From Chamaelirium japonicum (lineage: Eukaryota > Streptophyta > Magnoliopsida > Liliales > Melanthiaceae), in contig OX393551.1 of NCBI GenBank assembly GCA_947650365.1, positions 1,694,001 to 1,758,000 of the forward strand: DNA of 64,000 nt, written 5' to 3'. Made by a program: the position numbers and the translations under genes. Shown here in pieces: positions 25,629 through 39,865 of this stretch; within the stretch, counting starts at the first letter, position 1, and the number at the start of each line of letters is the position of its first letter. The notes below the pieces were generated by a model. That model saw only the letters and a program-made list of their open reading frames with translations, had not been told where the DNA came from and did no database searches.

Positions 25629-26731
25629 TGTATGAATGAATTAGAATGGATCGTACAAATGAATTAGAGTTGATACATTCAGACGAATGAATTAGAATGG
25701 ATCGTATGAATGAATTAGAATCGATCGTACGAATGAATTAGAATGGATACCTTCGTGCAAATGAATTAGAATGGATCGTACGATTGAGTAAGAATGGATC
25801 GTACGAATGAAATAGAATGTATCGTATGAATGAATTAGAATGGATACGTGCGAATGAATTAGAATTGATCGTACGAATGAATTAGAATAGATTGTGCGAA
25901 TGAATTAGAATGGATCGTACGAATGAATTAGAATGGATACGATTGGATCGTACGAATGAGTAAGAATGGATCGTACGAATGAAATAGAATGGATTGTACG
26001 AATGAAATAGAATGGATACATTCGTGCGAATGAATTAGGATGGATCGTATGAATGAATTAGAATGGATCGTACGAATGAATTAGCATGGATTGAATTAGA
26101 ATGAATCGTACGAATGAATTAGAATAAATCATACCGTACGAATGAATTAGAATGGATCATAAGAAGGAATTAGAATAGATCGTACGAATGAATTAGAATG
26201 GATCGTACGAATGAATTAGAATGGATCGTACGAAGGAATTAGAATGGATCGTACGAAGGAATTAGAATGGATACCTTCCTGCAAATGAAATAGAATGGAT
26301 CGTACGAATGAGTAAGAATGGATCGTACGAATGAAATAGAATGGATCGTATGAATGAATTAGAATGGATCGTGCGAATGAATTAGAATGGATCGTGCGAA
26401 TGAATTAGAATGGATCGTACGAATGAAATAGAATGGATTGTACGAATGAAATAGAATGGATCGTGCGAATGAATTAGAATGGATCGTACGAATGAATTAG
26501 AATGGATCGTACGAATGACTTAGAATGGATCGTTCGAATGAATTAGAATAGATTGTACGAATGAATTAGAATGGATATATTCGTGCGAATGAATTAGAAT
26601 GGATCGTATGAATGAATTAGAATCGATCGTACGAATAAATTAGAATGGATCATGCGAATGAATTAGAATAGATTATGCTAATGAATTAGAATGGATCGTA
26701 TGAATGAATTAGAATGGATACATTCGTGCGA
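25629..26731 (+). repeat. Block of + orientation, 1.1 kb
   Basis: Opens at K2. Two M2 relatives near 25745 and 26272 (CCTTCCTGC in the second), GGATACGATTGG near 25938 and ATAAATCATACCGTACG near 26124. Closed by J1. Confidence 0.93.
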
Positions 26732-28249
26732 ATCCATTCTATTTCATTCGTACGATCCATTCTAATTCATTCGCACGATCCATTCTAATTCATTCATACG
26801 ATCCATTCTAATTCATTCGTACGATCCATTCTAATTCATTTGCACGAAGGTATCCATTCTAATTCATTCGTACTATCCATTCTAATTCCTTCACACGATC
26901 CATTCTAATTCATTAGTATGATCCATTCTATTTCATTCATATGATCCATTCTAATTCATTCATACGATCCATTCTAATTCATTTGTAAGAATGGATCCTA
27001 CGAATGAATTAGAATGGATACATTCGTGCGAATGAATTAGGATGGATCGTATGAATGAATTAGAATGGATCGTACGAATGAATTAGAATGGATACATTCG
27101 TACGAATGAATTAGAATGGATCGTATGAATGAATTAGAATCGATCGTACGAATGAATTAGAATGGATCATGTGAATGAATTAGAATGGATCGTGCGAATG
27201 AATTAGAATGGATCGTATGAATGAATTAGAATGGATCGTATGAATGAATTAGAATGGATCGTACGAATGAATTAGAATGGATTGTGCGAATAAATTAGAA
27301 TGGATCGTATGAATGAATTAGAATGGATCGTGCGAATGAATTAGAATATGGATCGTACGAAGGAATTAGAATGGATCGTACGAATGAATTCGAATGTATC
27401 CTTTCTAATTCATTCGTACGATCCATTCTAATTCCTTCGTACGATCCATTATAATTCATTCGTACGATCCATTCTAATTCATTCGCACGATCCATTCTAA
27501 TTCATTCGTACGATTCAATCTAATTCATTCGTATGATCAATTCTAATTCATTCGCACAATCTATTCTAATTCATTCGTACGATCCATTCTAATTCATTCG
27601 CACGATCCATTCGTATGAATGAATTAGAATGGATCGTACGAATGAATTAGAATGGATCGTACGAATGAATTAGAATGGATACATTCGTGCAAAAGAATTA
27701 GAATGGATTGTATGAATGAATTAGAATGGATAGTACGACTGAATTAGAATGGATCGTATGAGTGAATTAGAGTGGATCATATGAATGAATTAGAATGGAT
27801 CGTATGAATGAATTAGAATGGATCGTGCGAATGAATTAGAATGGATCGTGCGAATGAATTAGAATGGATCGTACGAATGAATTAGAATGGGACGTACGAA
27901 TGAATTAGAATGGATACGCGATCCAGATCCATTCTAATTCATTCGCACAATCTATTCTAATTCATTCGTAGGATCCATTCTAATTCATTACTACGATCCA
28001 TTCTAATTCATTCATACGATCCATTCTAATTCATTCGTACGATCCATTCTAATTCATTCGCACGATCCATTCTAATTCATTCATACGATTCATTCTAATT
28101 CCTTCGTACGATCCATTCTAATTCCTTCGTACGATCCAATCTAATTCATTCGTACGATCCATTCTAATTCATTCGTATGATCCATTCCAATTCATTCGCA
28201 CGAATGTATCCATTCTAATTCATTCGTACAATTTATTCTTACTCATTCG
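26732..28249. repeat. Five alternating blocks
   Basis: Minus 26732-26987, plus 26988-27389, minus 27390-27611, plus 27612-27919, minus 27920-28249. The + to - joins are J3 (27390) and J2 (27912). 27000-27230 carries the GGATGGATCG units also at 17041 and 36601. After J2 come TAGGATCC and ATTACTACG units shared with 52400-52450. Confidence 0.9.
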
Positions 28250-28809
28250 TAATGAATTAGAATGGATACATTCGTGCAAAAGAATTAGAATGGATTGTAT
28301 GAATGAATTAGAATGGATCGTGCAAATGAATTAGAATGGATTGTGCGAATGAATTAGAATGGATCGTACGAATGAATTTGAATAGATCGTACGTATGAAT
28401 TAGAATGGATACATTCGTGTGAATGAATTAGAATGGATCGTATGAATGAATTATAATGGATTGTATGAATTAGAATGGATACCTTTGTGCAAATGAAATA
28501 GAATGGATCGTACGAATGATTTAGAGTAGATTGTGCGAATGGATTAGAATGGATCATACGATTGAGTAAGAATGGATTGTACGAATGAAATAGAATAGAT
28601 CGTACGAATGAATTAGAATGGATCATACGAATGAATTAGAATGGATCGTTCGAATGAATTAGAATAGATTGTGCGAATGAATTAGAATGGATCGTACGAA
28701 TAAATTAGAATGGATCGTACGAATGAATTAGAATGGATTGTATGAATGAATTAGAATGGATCATGCGAATGAATTAGAATGGATCGTACGAATGAAATAG
28801 AATGGATTC
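28250..28809 (+). repeat. Block of + orientation
   Basis: The first 100 bp match 1669-1765. An M1 complement near 28560 follows a CCTTTGTGCAAATG word, the same order as at 36945-37040. Closed by J1 complement. Confidence 0.92.
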
Positions 28810-29352
28810 GCACGAATGTATCCATTCTAATTCATTCGTACGATCCATTCTAATTCATTGGTACAATCCATTCTAATTCATTCGCACGATCCATTCGCAT
28901 TCACTCAAACTATCCATTCTAATTCTTTTGCACGAATGTATCCATTCTAATTCATTCGTACGATCCATTCTAATTCATTCGTATGATCTATTCTAATTCA
29001 TTCGCATGATCCATTCTAATTCCTTCGTACGATCCATTTTAATTCATTCGCACGATCCATTCTAATTCATTCATACGATCCATTCTAATTCATTCGTACG
29101 ATCCATTCTAATTTCTTCGTATGATCTATTCTAATTCCTTCGTACGATCCATTCTAATTCATTCATACAATCTATTCTAATTCTTTCGCACGAATGTATC
29201 CTTTCTAATTCATTCGTACGATCCATTCTAATTCCTTCGTACGATCCATATTCTACTTCATTCGTACGATCCATTCTAATTTATTCATACAATCCATTCT
29301 AATTCATTCGCACGAATGTATCCATTCTAATTCATTCGTACGATCCATTCTA
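28810..29352 (-). repeat. Block of - orientation
   Basis: J1 complement, then a T complement (CATTCACTCAAACTATCC) near 28899. Near 29250 GATCCATATTCTACTTC is an AT-expanded unit. It ends at ATTCTACGAATTAG, a short-unit switch. Confidence 0.92.
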
Positions 29353-30066
29353 CGAATTAGAATGGATCGTATGAATGAATTAGAATGGATCGTGCGAATA
29401 AATTAGAATGGATCGTATGAATGAATTAGAATAGATTGTGCGAATGAATTAGAATGGATCGTACGAATGAATTAGAATGGATACATTCGTGCGAATGAAT
29501 TAGAATGGATCATACGAATGAATTAGAATGGATCATATGAATGAATTAGAATGGATCGTACGAATGAATTAGAATGGATACATTCATGCGAATGAATTAG
29601 AATGGATCATACGAATGAATTAGAATGGATTCATTCATGCGAATGAATTAGAATGGATCGTACAAATGAGTAAGAATGGATCGTACGAATGAATTAGAAT
29701 GGATTGAATTAGAATGAATCGTACGAATGAATTAGAATGGATCGTACGAATGAATTAGAATGGATCGTACGAATGAAATAGAATGGATCGTATGAATGAA
29801 TTAGAATGGATCGTGCGAATGAATTAGAATGGATCGTACGAATAAATTAGAATAGATTGTGCGAATGAATTAGAATGGATCGTGCGAATGAATTAGAATG
29901 GATCGTACGAATGAGTTAGAATAGATCGTGCGAATGAATTAGAATGGATCGTACGAATGAATTAGAATGGATCGTACGAATGAATTAGAATGGATCGTAT
30001 GAATGAATTAGAATGGATTGTGCGAATGAATTAGAATGGATCATATGAATGAAATAGAATGGATTC
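29353..30066 (+). repeat. Block of + orientation
   Basis: 28-bp units near 29478, 29577 and 29629 lie unusually close together. A 15-bp unit is near 29702. Closed by J1 complement. Confidence 0.93.
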
Positions 30067-31139
30067 GCACGAATGTATCCATTCTAATTCATTCGTACGA
30101 TCCATTCTAATTCATTCGTACAATCCAATCTAATTCATTCGCACGATCCATTCACATTCACTCAAACGATCCATTCTAATTCATTCATATGATCCATTCT
30201 AATTCATTCGTACAATCCATTCTAATTCATTCGTACGATCCATTCTAATTCATTCGCACAATCTATTCTAATTCATTCGTACGATCCATTCTAATTCATT
30301 CGCACGATCCATTCTAATTCATTCGTACGATCCATATTCTAATTCATTCACACGATCCATTCTAATTTGAACCATTCTAATTCATTCGTACGATCCATTC
30401 TAATTCATTCGTACGATCCATTCTAATTCATTCGTATGATTCATTCTAATTCAATCTATTCTAATTCATTCGTACGATCCATTCTTACTCATTCGTACGA
30501 TCCATTCTAATTCATTGGCACGAATGAATCCATTCTAATTCATTCGTATGATCCATTCTAATTCATTAGCATGAATGTATCCATTCTAATTCATTCGTAC
30601 GATCCATTCTATCTCATTCGTACAATCCATTCTATCTCATTCGCACAGTCTATTCTAATTCATTCATACGATCCATTCTAATTTATTCGCACGATCCATT
30701 CTAATTCATTCAGACGATCCATTCTAATTCATTCATACCATCCATTCTAATTCATTCGTACGATCTATTCTAATTCATTCATACGATCCATTCTAATTCA
30801 TTCGTACGATCCATTCTAATTCATTCGTACAATCCATTCTAATTCATTAATACGATCCAATCTAATTCATTCATACGATCCATTCTAATTCATTCGTACG
30901 ATCCATTCTAATTCATTCGCACTATCCATTCTAATTCATTCGCACGATCATTTCTAATTCATTCATACGATCCATTCTAATTCATTCGTACGATCCATTC
31001 TAATTCATTCGCACGATCCATTCTAATTCATTCGTACGATCCAATCTAATTCATTCGTACGATCCATTCTAATTCTAATTCATTCGTACGATCCATTCTA
31101 ATTCTAATTCATTCGTACAATCCATTCTAATTCATTTGT
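30067..31139 (-). repeat. Block of - orientation, 1.1 kb
   Basis: J1 complement and T complement (CACATTCACTCAAACG) near 30160 repeat the 17553 layout. From about 30480 to 30660 there is a CACGAATGAATCC unit and CTATCTCATTCG units that pair with the GAGATAG units of + blocks (for example near 4280 and 6110). Two CTAATTCTAATTC slips are near 31070 and 31095. Confidence 0.93.
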
Positions 31140-31159
31140 ACAAATGAATTAGAATGGAT
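31120..31159. repeat. Perfect 40-bp palindrome at a - to + switch
   Basis: Left half reads ATCCATTCTAATTCATTTGT and the right half is its exact complement, with the axis between 31139 and 31140 on TGTACA. The mutated core, TTTGTACAAA in place of TTCGTACGAA, is itself symmetric, so both sides carry the same change. Confidence 0.95.
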
Positions 31160-32234
31160 CGTACGAATGAGTAAGAATGGATCGTACGAATGAATTAGAA
31201 TGGATTGAATTTGAATGAATCGTACGAATGAATTAGAATGGATCGTACGAATTAATTAGAATGGATCGTACGAATGAATCCATTCTAATTCATTCGTATG
31301 ATCCATTCTAATTCATTCGCATGAATGTATCCATTCTAATTCATTCGCACGATCCATTCTAATTCATTCGCACAATCCATTCAAATTCATTCATACAATC
31401 CATTCTAATTCTTTTGCATGAATGTATCCATTCTAATTCATTCGTACGATCCATTCTAATTCATTCGCACAATCCATTCTAATTCATTCACACTCATACG
31501 ATCCATTCTAATTCAATCGCACGAATGTATCCGTTCTAATTCATTCGTACGATCCATTCTAATTCATTCGCACAATCTATTATAATTCATTCGAACGATC
31601 CATTCTAAGTCATTCGTACGATCCATTTTAATTCATTCGTACGATCCATTCTAATTCATTCGCACGATCCATTCTATTTCATTCTGACGATCCATTCTAA
31701 TTCATTCGCACGAATGTATCCATTCCCATTCATTCGTACGATCCATTCTAATTCATTCGCACAATCTATTCTAATTCATTCGTACGATCAATTCTAATTC
31801 ATTCGCACGTATCCATTCTAATTCTTTCATATGATCCATTCTTTTTCATTCGTACGATCCATTCTTACTCATTCGTACGATCCATTCTAATTCATTCGTA
31901 CGATTCATTCTAATTCATTCGTACGATCCATTCTAATACATTCGCACAATCTATACGTTCCATTCTAATTCATTCGCACGATCCGAATGAATTAGAATGG
32001 ATCGTACGAATGAATTAGAATGGATCGTATGAATGAATTAGAGTGGATCATATGAATGAATTAGAATGGATCGTATGAATGAATTAGAATGGATCGTATG
32101 AATGAATTAGATTGGATCGTATGAATGAATTAGAATGGATTGTACGAATGAAATAGATTAGATCGTACGAATGAATTAGAATGGATCGTGCGAATGAATT
32201 AGAATGGGTCGTACGAATGAATTAGAATGGATAC
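31140..32234. repeat. Alternating blocks (+, -, +)
   Basis: Plus 31140-31277, minus 31278-31983, plus 31984-32234. The - block carries M5 near 31949 in the order also seen at 22500-22810 and 38456-38785. The switch at 31983 (GATCCGAATGAATTAG) recurs at 38829. The last + block ends in J2. Confidence 0.91.
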
Positions 32235-33409
32235 ACGATCCAGATCCATTCTAATTCATTCGCACAATCTATTCCAATTCATTCGTACGATCCATTCTAA
32301 TTTATTTGCACGATCCATTCTAATTCATTCATACGATCCATTCTAATTCATTCGTATGATCCATTCTAATTCATTCGCACGATCCATTCTAATTCATTCA
32401 TACGATCCATTCTAATTCATTCGTACGATCTATTCTATTTCATTTGTACAATCCATTCTTACTCAATCGTATGATCCATTCTAATCCATTCGCACAATCT
32501 ATTCTAATTCATTCATACGATACATTCTATTTTATTCGTACGATCCATTCTAATTCATTCGCACGATCCATTCTAAGTCATTCATACGATCCATTCTAAT
32601 TCATTCGTATGTATCCATTCTAATTCATTCATACGATCCATTCTAATTCTACGATCCATTCTTACTCATTCGTATTATCTATTTTAATTCATTCACACGA
32701 ATGTATCAACTCTAATTCATTCGTATGATCCATTCTAATTCATTCGCACGAATGTATCCATTCTAATTCATTCGTACGATCCATTCTAATTCATTCGTAC
32801 GATCCATTCTAATTCATTCATACGATCCATTCTAATTCCTTCGTATGATCCATTCTAATTCATTCGCACGAATGTATCCATTCTAATTCATTCGTACGAT
32901 CCATTCTAATTCATTCGCACGATCCATTCTAATTCATTCATACGATCCATTCTATTTCATTCGTACGATCCATTCTTACTCATTCGTACGATCCATTCTA
33001 ATTCATTCGTACGATCCATTCTAATTCATTAGCACGATCAAAATTCATTTATCCGTACGATCCATTCTTATCGCACGATCCATTTTAACTCATTCGTACG
33101 ATCCATTCTAATGCATTTGCACGAAGGTATCCATTCTAATTCATTCGTACTATCCATTCTATTTCATTCGTACGATCCATATTAATTCATTCATACGATC
33201 CATTCTAATTCATTCGTACGATCCATTCTAATTCATTCGTACGATCCATTCTAATTCATTCGTACGATCTATTCTAATTCATTCGCACGATCTATTCTAA
33301 TTCATTCGTACGATCCATTCTAATTCATTCGCACGATCCATTATAATTCCTTCATATGATCCATTCTAATTCATTCGCACGAATGTATCCATTCTAATTC
33401 ATTCGTACG
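32235..33409 (-). repeat. Block of - orientation, 1.2 kb
   Basis: J2 at the start, M1 near 32460, M4 complement near 32692-32712, a mutated M3 (CAAAATTCATTTATCCG) near 33039 and M2 complement near 33115. M4 following a CTACGATCCATTCTTAC unit is the same pair as near 52590 and 57930. Confidence 0.92.
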
Positions 33410-34050
33410 AATGGATCGTACGAATGAATTAGAATGGATACATTCGTGCGAAAGAATTAGAATAGATCGTATGAATGAATTAGAATGGATCGTACGAATG
33501 AATTAGAATGGATACATTCGTGCGAATAAATTAGAATGGATCGTGCGAATGAATTAGAATGGATTGAATTAGAATGAATCGTACGAATGAATTAGAATGA
33601 ATCATACCGTACGAATGAATTAGAATGGATCATACGAAGGAATTAGAATGGATCGTACGAATGAATTAGAATGGATCGTACGAATGAATTAGAATGGATC
33701 GTACGAAGGAATTAGAATGGATCGTAGGAAGGAATTAGAATGGATAGTACGAATGAATTATAATGGATACCTTCGTGCAAATGAATTAGAATGGATCGTA
33801 CGAATGAGTAAGAATGGATCGTACGAATGAAATAGAATGGATCGTATGAATGAATTAGAATGGATCGTGCGAATGAATTAGAATGGATCGTACGAATGAA
33901 TTAGAATAGATTGTGCGAATGAATTAGAATGGATTGTACGGATGAATTGGAATGGATCGTACGAATGAATTAGAATGGATCGTATGAATGAATTAGAATG
34001 GATCGTGCGAATGAATTAGAATGGATCGTACGAATGAAATAGAATGGATT
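33410..34050 (+). repeat. Block of + orientation, related to the 45.7-kb higher-order unit
   Basis: From about 33715 to the J1 complement at 34046 it runs parallel to 45720-46051 at an offset of 12,005 bp, with M2 at 33765 matching M2 at 45770. It looks like a dispersed copy of part of the later triplet. Confidence 0.9.
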
Positions 34051-35520
34051 CGCACGAATGTATCCATTCTAATTCATTCGTACGATCCATTCTAATTCAT
34101 TCGTACAATCCATTCTAATTCATTCGTACGATCCATTCTAATTCATTCGCACGATCCATTCTAATTCATTCATACGATCCATTCTATTTCATTCGTACGA
34201 TCCATTCTTACTCATTCGTACGATCCATTCTAATTCATTTGCACGAAGGTATCCATTATAATTCATTCGTACTATCCATTCTAATTCCTTCCTACGATCC
34301 ATTCTAATTCCTTCGTACGATCCATTCTAATTCATTCGTACGATCCATTCTAATTCATTCGCACGATCCATTCTAATTCATGCATACGATCCATTCTATT
34401 TCATTTGCGCGAAGGTATCCATTCTAATTCATTCGTACTATCCATTCGAATTCCTTCATACGATCCATTCTAATTCATTAGTACGATCCATTCTAATTCA
34501 TTCGCACGATCCATTCTAATTCATTCGTACGATCCATTCTATTTCATTCATACGATCCATTCTAATTCATTCATACGATCCATTCTATTTCATTTGCGCG
34601 AAGGTATTCATTCATACGATCCATTCTAATTCATTCATACGATCCATTCTAATTCATTCGCACGATCTATTCTAGTTCATTCGCATGATCCGTTCTAATT
34701 CATTCGTACGATCGATTCTAATTCATTCATACGATCCATTCTAATTCATTCGCACGAATGTATCCATTCTAATTTATTCGTACGATCCATTCTAATTCAT
34801 TCATACGATCCATCCTAATTCATTCGCCCGAATGTATCCATTCTAATTCATTCGTACAATCCATTCTATTTCATTCGTACGATCCATTCTTACTCATTCG
34901 TACGATCCATTCGTATCCATTCTAATTCATTCGTACGATCTATTCTAATTCATTCGTACGATCCATTCTAATTCATTAATACGATCCAATCTAATTCATT
35001 CATACGATCCATTCTAATTCATTCGTACGATCCATTCTAATTCATTCGCACGATCCATTCTAATTCATTCGCACGATCCATTCTAATTCATTCATACGAT
35101 CCATTCTAATTCATTCGTACGATCCATTCTAATTCATTCATATGATCCATTCTAATTCATTCGTACGGTATGATTCATTCTAATTCATTCGTACGATTCA
35201 TTCTAATTCAATCCATTCTAATTCATTCGTACGATCCATTCTAATTCATTCGTACGATCCATTCTAATTCATTCATACGATCCATTCTAATTCATTCGTA
35301 CGATCCATTCTAATTCCTTCGTACGATCCATTCTAATTCATTCATACGATCCATTCTAATTCATTCGTACGATCCATTCTAATTCATTCGTACGATTCAT
35401 TCTAATTCAATCCATTCTAATTCATTCGTACTATCCATTCTAATTTCTTCGTACGATCCATTCTAATTCCTTCGTATGATCCATTCTAATTCATTTGTAC
35501 GATCCATTCTAATACATTCG
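34051..35520 (-). repeat. Block of - orientation, 1.5 kb
   Basis: M2 complements near 34240 and 34400 (TTTGCGCGAAGG in the second) and a fused one near 34590. A CGGTATGATTC unit near 35166 resembles those at 47054 and 48512. From 35229 it is the second copy of the 876-bp segment. Confidence 0.93.
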
Positions 35521-36104
35521 TACGAATGAATTAGAAAGGATAGTACGAATGAATTAGAATGGATCGTACGAATGAATTAGAATGGATCGTACGAAGGAAT
35601 TAGAATGGATCGTACGAAGGAATTAGAATGGATAGTACGAATGAATTAGAATGGATTAAAATAGAATGAATCGTACGAATGAATTAGAATGGATCGTACG
35701 ATTGAGTAAGAATGGATTGTACGAATGAAATAGAATAGATCGTACGAATGAATTAGAATGGATCGTGCGAATAAATTAGAATGGATCGTATGAATGAATT
35801 AGAATGGATCGTGCGAATGAATTAGAATATAGATCGTACGAATGAATTAGAATGGATCGTACGAATGAATTAGAATGGATCGTGCGAATGAATTAGAATG
35901 GATCGTACGAATGAATTGGAATGGATACATTCGTGCGAATGAATTAGAATGGATCGTACGAATGAAATAGAATGGATCGTTTGAGTGAATTAGAATAGAT
36001 TGTGCGAATGAATTAGAATGGATCATACGAATGAATTAGAATGGATCGTGCGAAGGAGTTAGAATGGAGAATGGATCGTGCGAATGAATTAGAATGGATC
36101 GTAC
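35229..36104. repeat. 876-bp segment duplicated at 20581-21456, copy 2
   Basis: Same gapless alignment as its partner. Identity stops at 36104, where this copy reads GTACCAAGG and the partner GTACGAATG; on the left it fades at about 35225. The K1 switch lies at 35520-35521. Confidence 0.95.
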
Positions 36105-37288
36105 CAAGGAATTAGAATGGATCGTACGAATGAATTAGAATGGATCATATGAATGAATTAGAATGGATCGTACGAATGAATTAGAATGGATCGTACGAAT
36201 GAATTAGAATGGATTGAATTAGAATGAATCGTACAAATGAATTAGAATGAATCATACCGTACGAATGAATTAGAATGGATCATATGAATGAATTAGAATG
36301 GATCGTATGAATGAATTAGAATGGATCATACGAATGAATTAGAATGGATCGTATGAATGAATTAGAATGGATCGTGCGAATGAATTAGAATGGATCGTGC
36401 GAATGAATTAGAATGGATCGTACGAATGAATTAGAATGGATCGTATGAATGAATTAGATTCGATCGTATTAATGAATTAGAATGGATCGTACGAATGATT
36501 TAGAATAGATCGTACGAATGAATTAGAATGGATACGAATGGATCGTACAAATGAGTAAGAATGGATCGTACGAATGAAATAGAATGGATTGTACGAATGA
36601 ATTAGAATGGATACATTCGTGTGAATGAATTAGGATGGATCGTATGAATGAATTAGAATGGATCGTACGAATGAATTAGAATGGATACATTCGTGCGAAT
36701 GAATTAGAATGGATCGTATGAATGAATTAGAATCGATCGTACGAATGAATTAGAATGGATCATGCGAATGAATTAGAATGGATCGTGCGAATGAATTAGA
36801 ATGGATCGTATGAATGAATTAGAATGGATCGTATGAATGAAATAGAATGGATCGTACGAATGAATTAGAATGGATCGTGCGAATGAATTAGAATGGATCA
36901 TACGAAGGAATTAGAATGGATAGTACGAATGAATTAGAATGGATACCTTCGTGCAAATGAAATAGAATGGATCGTACGAATGAATTAGAGTTGATTGTGC
37001 GAATGGATTAGAATGGATCACACGATTGAGTAAGAATGGATTGTACGAATGAAATAGAATAGATCGTACGAATGAATTAGAATGGATCGTACGAATGAAT
37101 TAGAATGGATCGTTCGAATGAATTAGAATAGATTGTGCGAATGAATTAGAATGGATCGTACGAATGAATTAGAATGGATCGTGCGAATAAATTAGAATGG
37201 ATCGTATGAATAAATTAGAATGGATCATGCGAATGAATTAGAATATGGATCGTACGAAGGAATTAGAATGGATCGTACGAATGAATTC
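35521..37288 (+). repeat. Block of + orientation, 1.8 kb
   Basis: After the 876-bp copy: CATACCGTACG near 36255, the 16860-type stretch at 36425-36835, M2 near 36945 and an M1 complement (CACACGATTGAG) near 37018. It ends in J3 preceded by GAATATGGATCG, as at 27350-27390. Confidence 0.94.
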
Positions 37289-38829
37289 GAATGTATCCTT
37301 TCTAATTCATTCGTACGATCCATTCTAATTCATTCGTACGATCCATTCTAATTCATTCGCATGATCCATTCTAATTCATTCGTACGATCCAATCTAATTC
37401 ATTCGTATGATCCATTCTAATTCATTCGCACAATCTATTCTAATTCATTCGTACGATCCATTCTAATTCATTCGCATGATCCATTCTAATTCATTCATAC
37501 GATCCATTCTATTTCATTCGTACGATCCATTCTTACTCATTCGTACGATCCATTCTAATTCATTTGCACAAAGGTATCCATTCTAATTCATTCGTACTAT
37601 CCATTCTAATTCCTTCGTACGATCCATTCTAATTCATTCGTGCGATCCATTCTAATTTATTCGTACGATCCATTCTAATTCATTCGTACGATTCATTCTA
37701 ATTTAATCCATTCTAATTCATTCGTACGATCCATTCTTACTCATTCGTACGATCCATTCTAATTCATTCATACGATCCATTCTAATTCATTCGTACGATC
37801 CATTCTAATTCATTCGTACGATCCATTCTAATTTCATTCATACAATCCATTCTAATTCTTTTGCATGAATGTATCCATTCTAATTCATTCTAATTCAATC
37901 CATTCTTACTCATTCGTACGATCCATTCTAATTCATTCGTACGATCCAATCTAATTCATTCGTACGATCCATTCTAATTCATTCGCATAATCTATTCTAA
38001 TTCATTCGTACGATTCATTCTAATTCATTCGCACGATCCATTTGCATTCACTCAAACGATCCATTCTAATTCATTCATATGATCCATTCTAATTCATTCG
38101 CACGAATGTATCCATTCTAATTCATTCGTACGATCCATTCTAATTCATTCGTACAATCCATTCTAATTCATTCGCACGATCCATTCTAATTCATTCATAC
38201 GATCCATTCTATTTCATTCGTACGATCCATTCTTACCCATTCGTACGATCCATTCTTTCTCATTCGTACGATCCATTCTAATTCATTCATACGACCCATT
38301 CTAATTTATTCGTACGATCCATTCTAATTCATTCGCACGATCCATTCTAATTCATTCGCACGATCCATTCTAATTCATTCATACGATCCATTCAAATTCA
38401 TTCATATGATCCACTCTAATTCATTCATACGATCCATTCTCATTCATTCGCACGATCCATTCTATTTCATTCGTACGATCAATTCTAATTCATTCGCACG
38501 AATGTATCCATTCCAATTCATTCGTACGATCCATTTTCTTCTATTTCATTCGTACGATCCATTCGTATGATCCATTCATTCGCATAATCTATTCTAATTC
38601 ATTCGTACGATCAATTCTAATTCATTCGCACGTATCCATTCTAATTCATTCATACGATCCATTCTATTTCATTCGTACGATCCATTCTTACTCATTCGTA
38701 TGATCCATTCTAATTCATTCGTACAATCCATTTCAATTCATTCGTACGATCCATTCTAATTCATTCGCACAATCTATACGTTCCATTCTAATTCATTCGT
38801 AAGATCCATTCTAATTCATTCGCACAATC
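37289..38829 (-). repeat. Block of - orientation, 1.5 kb
   Basis: M2 complement near 37565, T complement (TTTGCATTCACTCAAACG) near 38040, M5 near 38771. A degenerate stretch, CCATTTTCTTCTATTTC, is near 38535. The end switch is shared with 31983. Confidence 0.93.
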
Positions 38830-39865
38830 CGAATGAATTAGAATGGATCGTACGAATGAATTAGAATGGATCGTATGAATGAATTAGAGTGGATCATATG
38901 AATGGATTAGAATGGATCGTATGAATGAATTAGAATGGATCGTGCGAATGAATTAGAATGGATCGTGCGAATGAATTAGAATGGATCGTACGAATGAATT
39001 AGAATGGGTTGTACGAATGAATTAGAATGGATCGTACGAATGAGTAAGAATGGATCGTACGAATGAGTAAGAATGGATCGTACGAATGAAATAGAATGGA
39101 TCGTACGAATGAATTAGAATGGATCGTGCGAATGAATTAGAATGGATTGTACGAATGAATTAGAATGGATCTTACGAATGAATTAGAATGGATACATTCG
39201 TGCGAATCCATTCTATTTCATTCGTACGATCCATTCTAATTCATTCGCACGATCCATTCTAATTCATTCATACGATCCATTCTAATTCATTCGTATGATC
39301 CATTCTAATTCATTCGTACGATCCATTCTAATTCATTCGCACAATTTATTATAATTCATTCGTACGATCCATTCTAATTCATTCGCACGATCCATTCTAA
39401 TTCATTTGCACAATCTATTCTAATTCATTCGTACGATCCATTCTAATTCATTCGCACGATCCATTCTAATTCATTCATACGATCCATTCTATTTCATTCG
39501 TACGATCCATTCTAATTCATTCGTACGATCCATTCTAATTCATTCGTACGATTCATTCTAATTCAATCCATTCTAATTCATTCGTACGATCCATTCTTAC
39601 TCATTCGTACGATCCACTCTAATTCATTCGCACGAATGAATCCATTCTAATTCATTCGTATGATCCATTCTAATTCATTCGCATGAATGTATCCATTCTA
39701 ATTCATTCGTACGATCCATTCTAATTCATTCATATGATCCATTCTAATTCATTCGTATGATCCATTTTAATTCATTCGCACGATCTATTCTAATTCATTC
39801 ATACGATCCATTCTAATTTATTCGCACGATCCATTCTAATTCATTCATACGATCCATTCTAATTT
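38830..39865. repeat. Two blocks (+ then -) joined by J1
   Basis: Plus 38830-39206, minus 39207-39865. The opening + units (GAGTGGATCATATG near 38888) match 32040-32060. In the - half a GAATGAATCC unit near 39646 parallels 30527. It ends at AATTTGTAGAATTG. Confidence 0.92.

Noticed and set aside
28354-28626. 90-codon open frame, the longest in the window
   Set aside because: Made only of satellite monomers, including a shortened and a 28-bp unit that happen to keep the frame open; no family resemblance beyond the repeat peptide.
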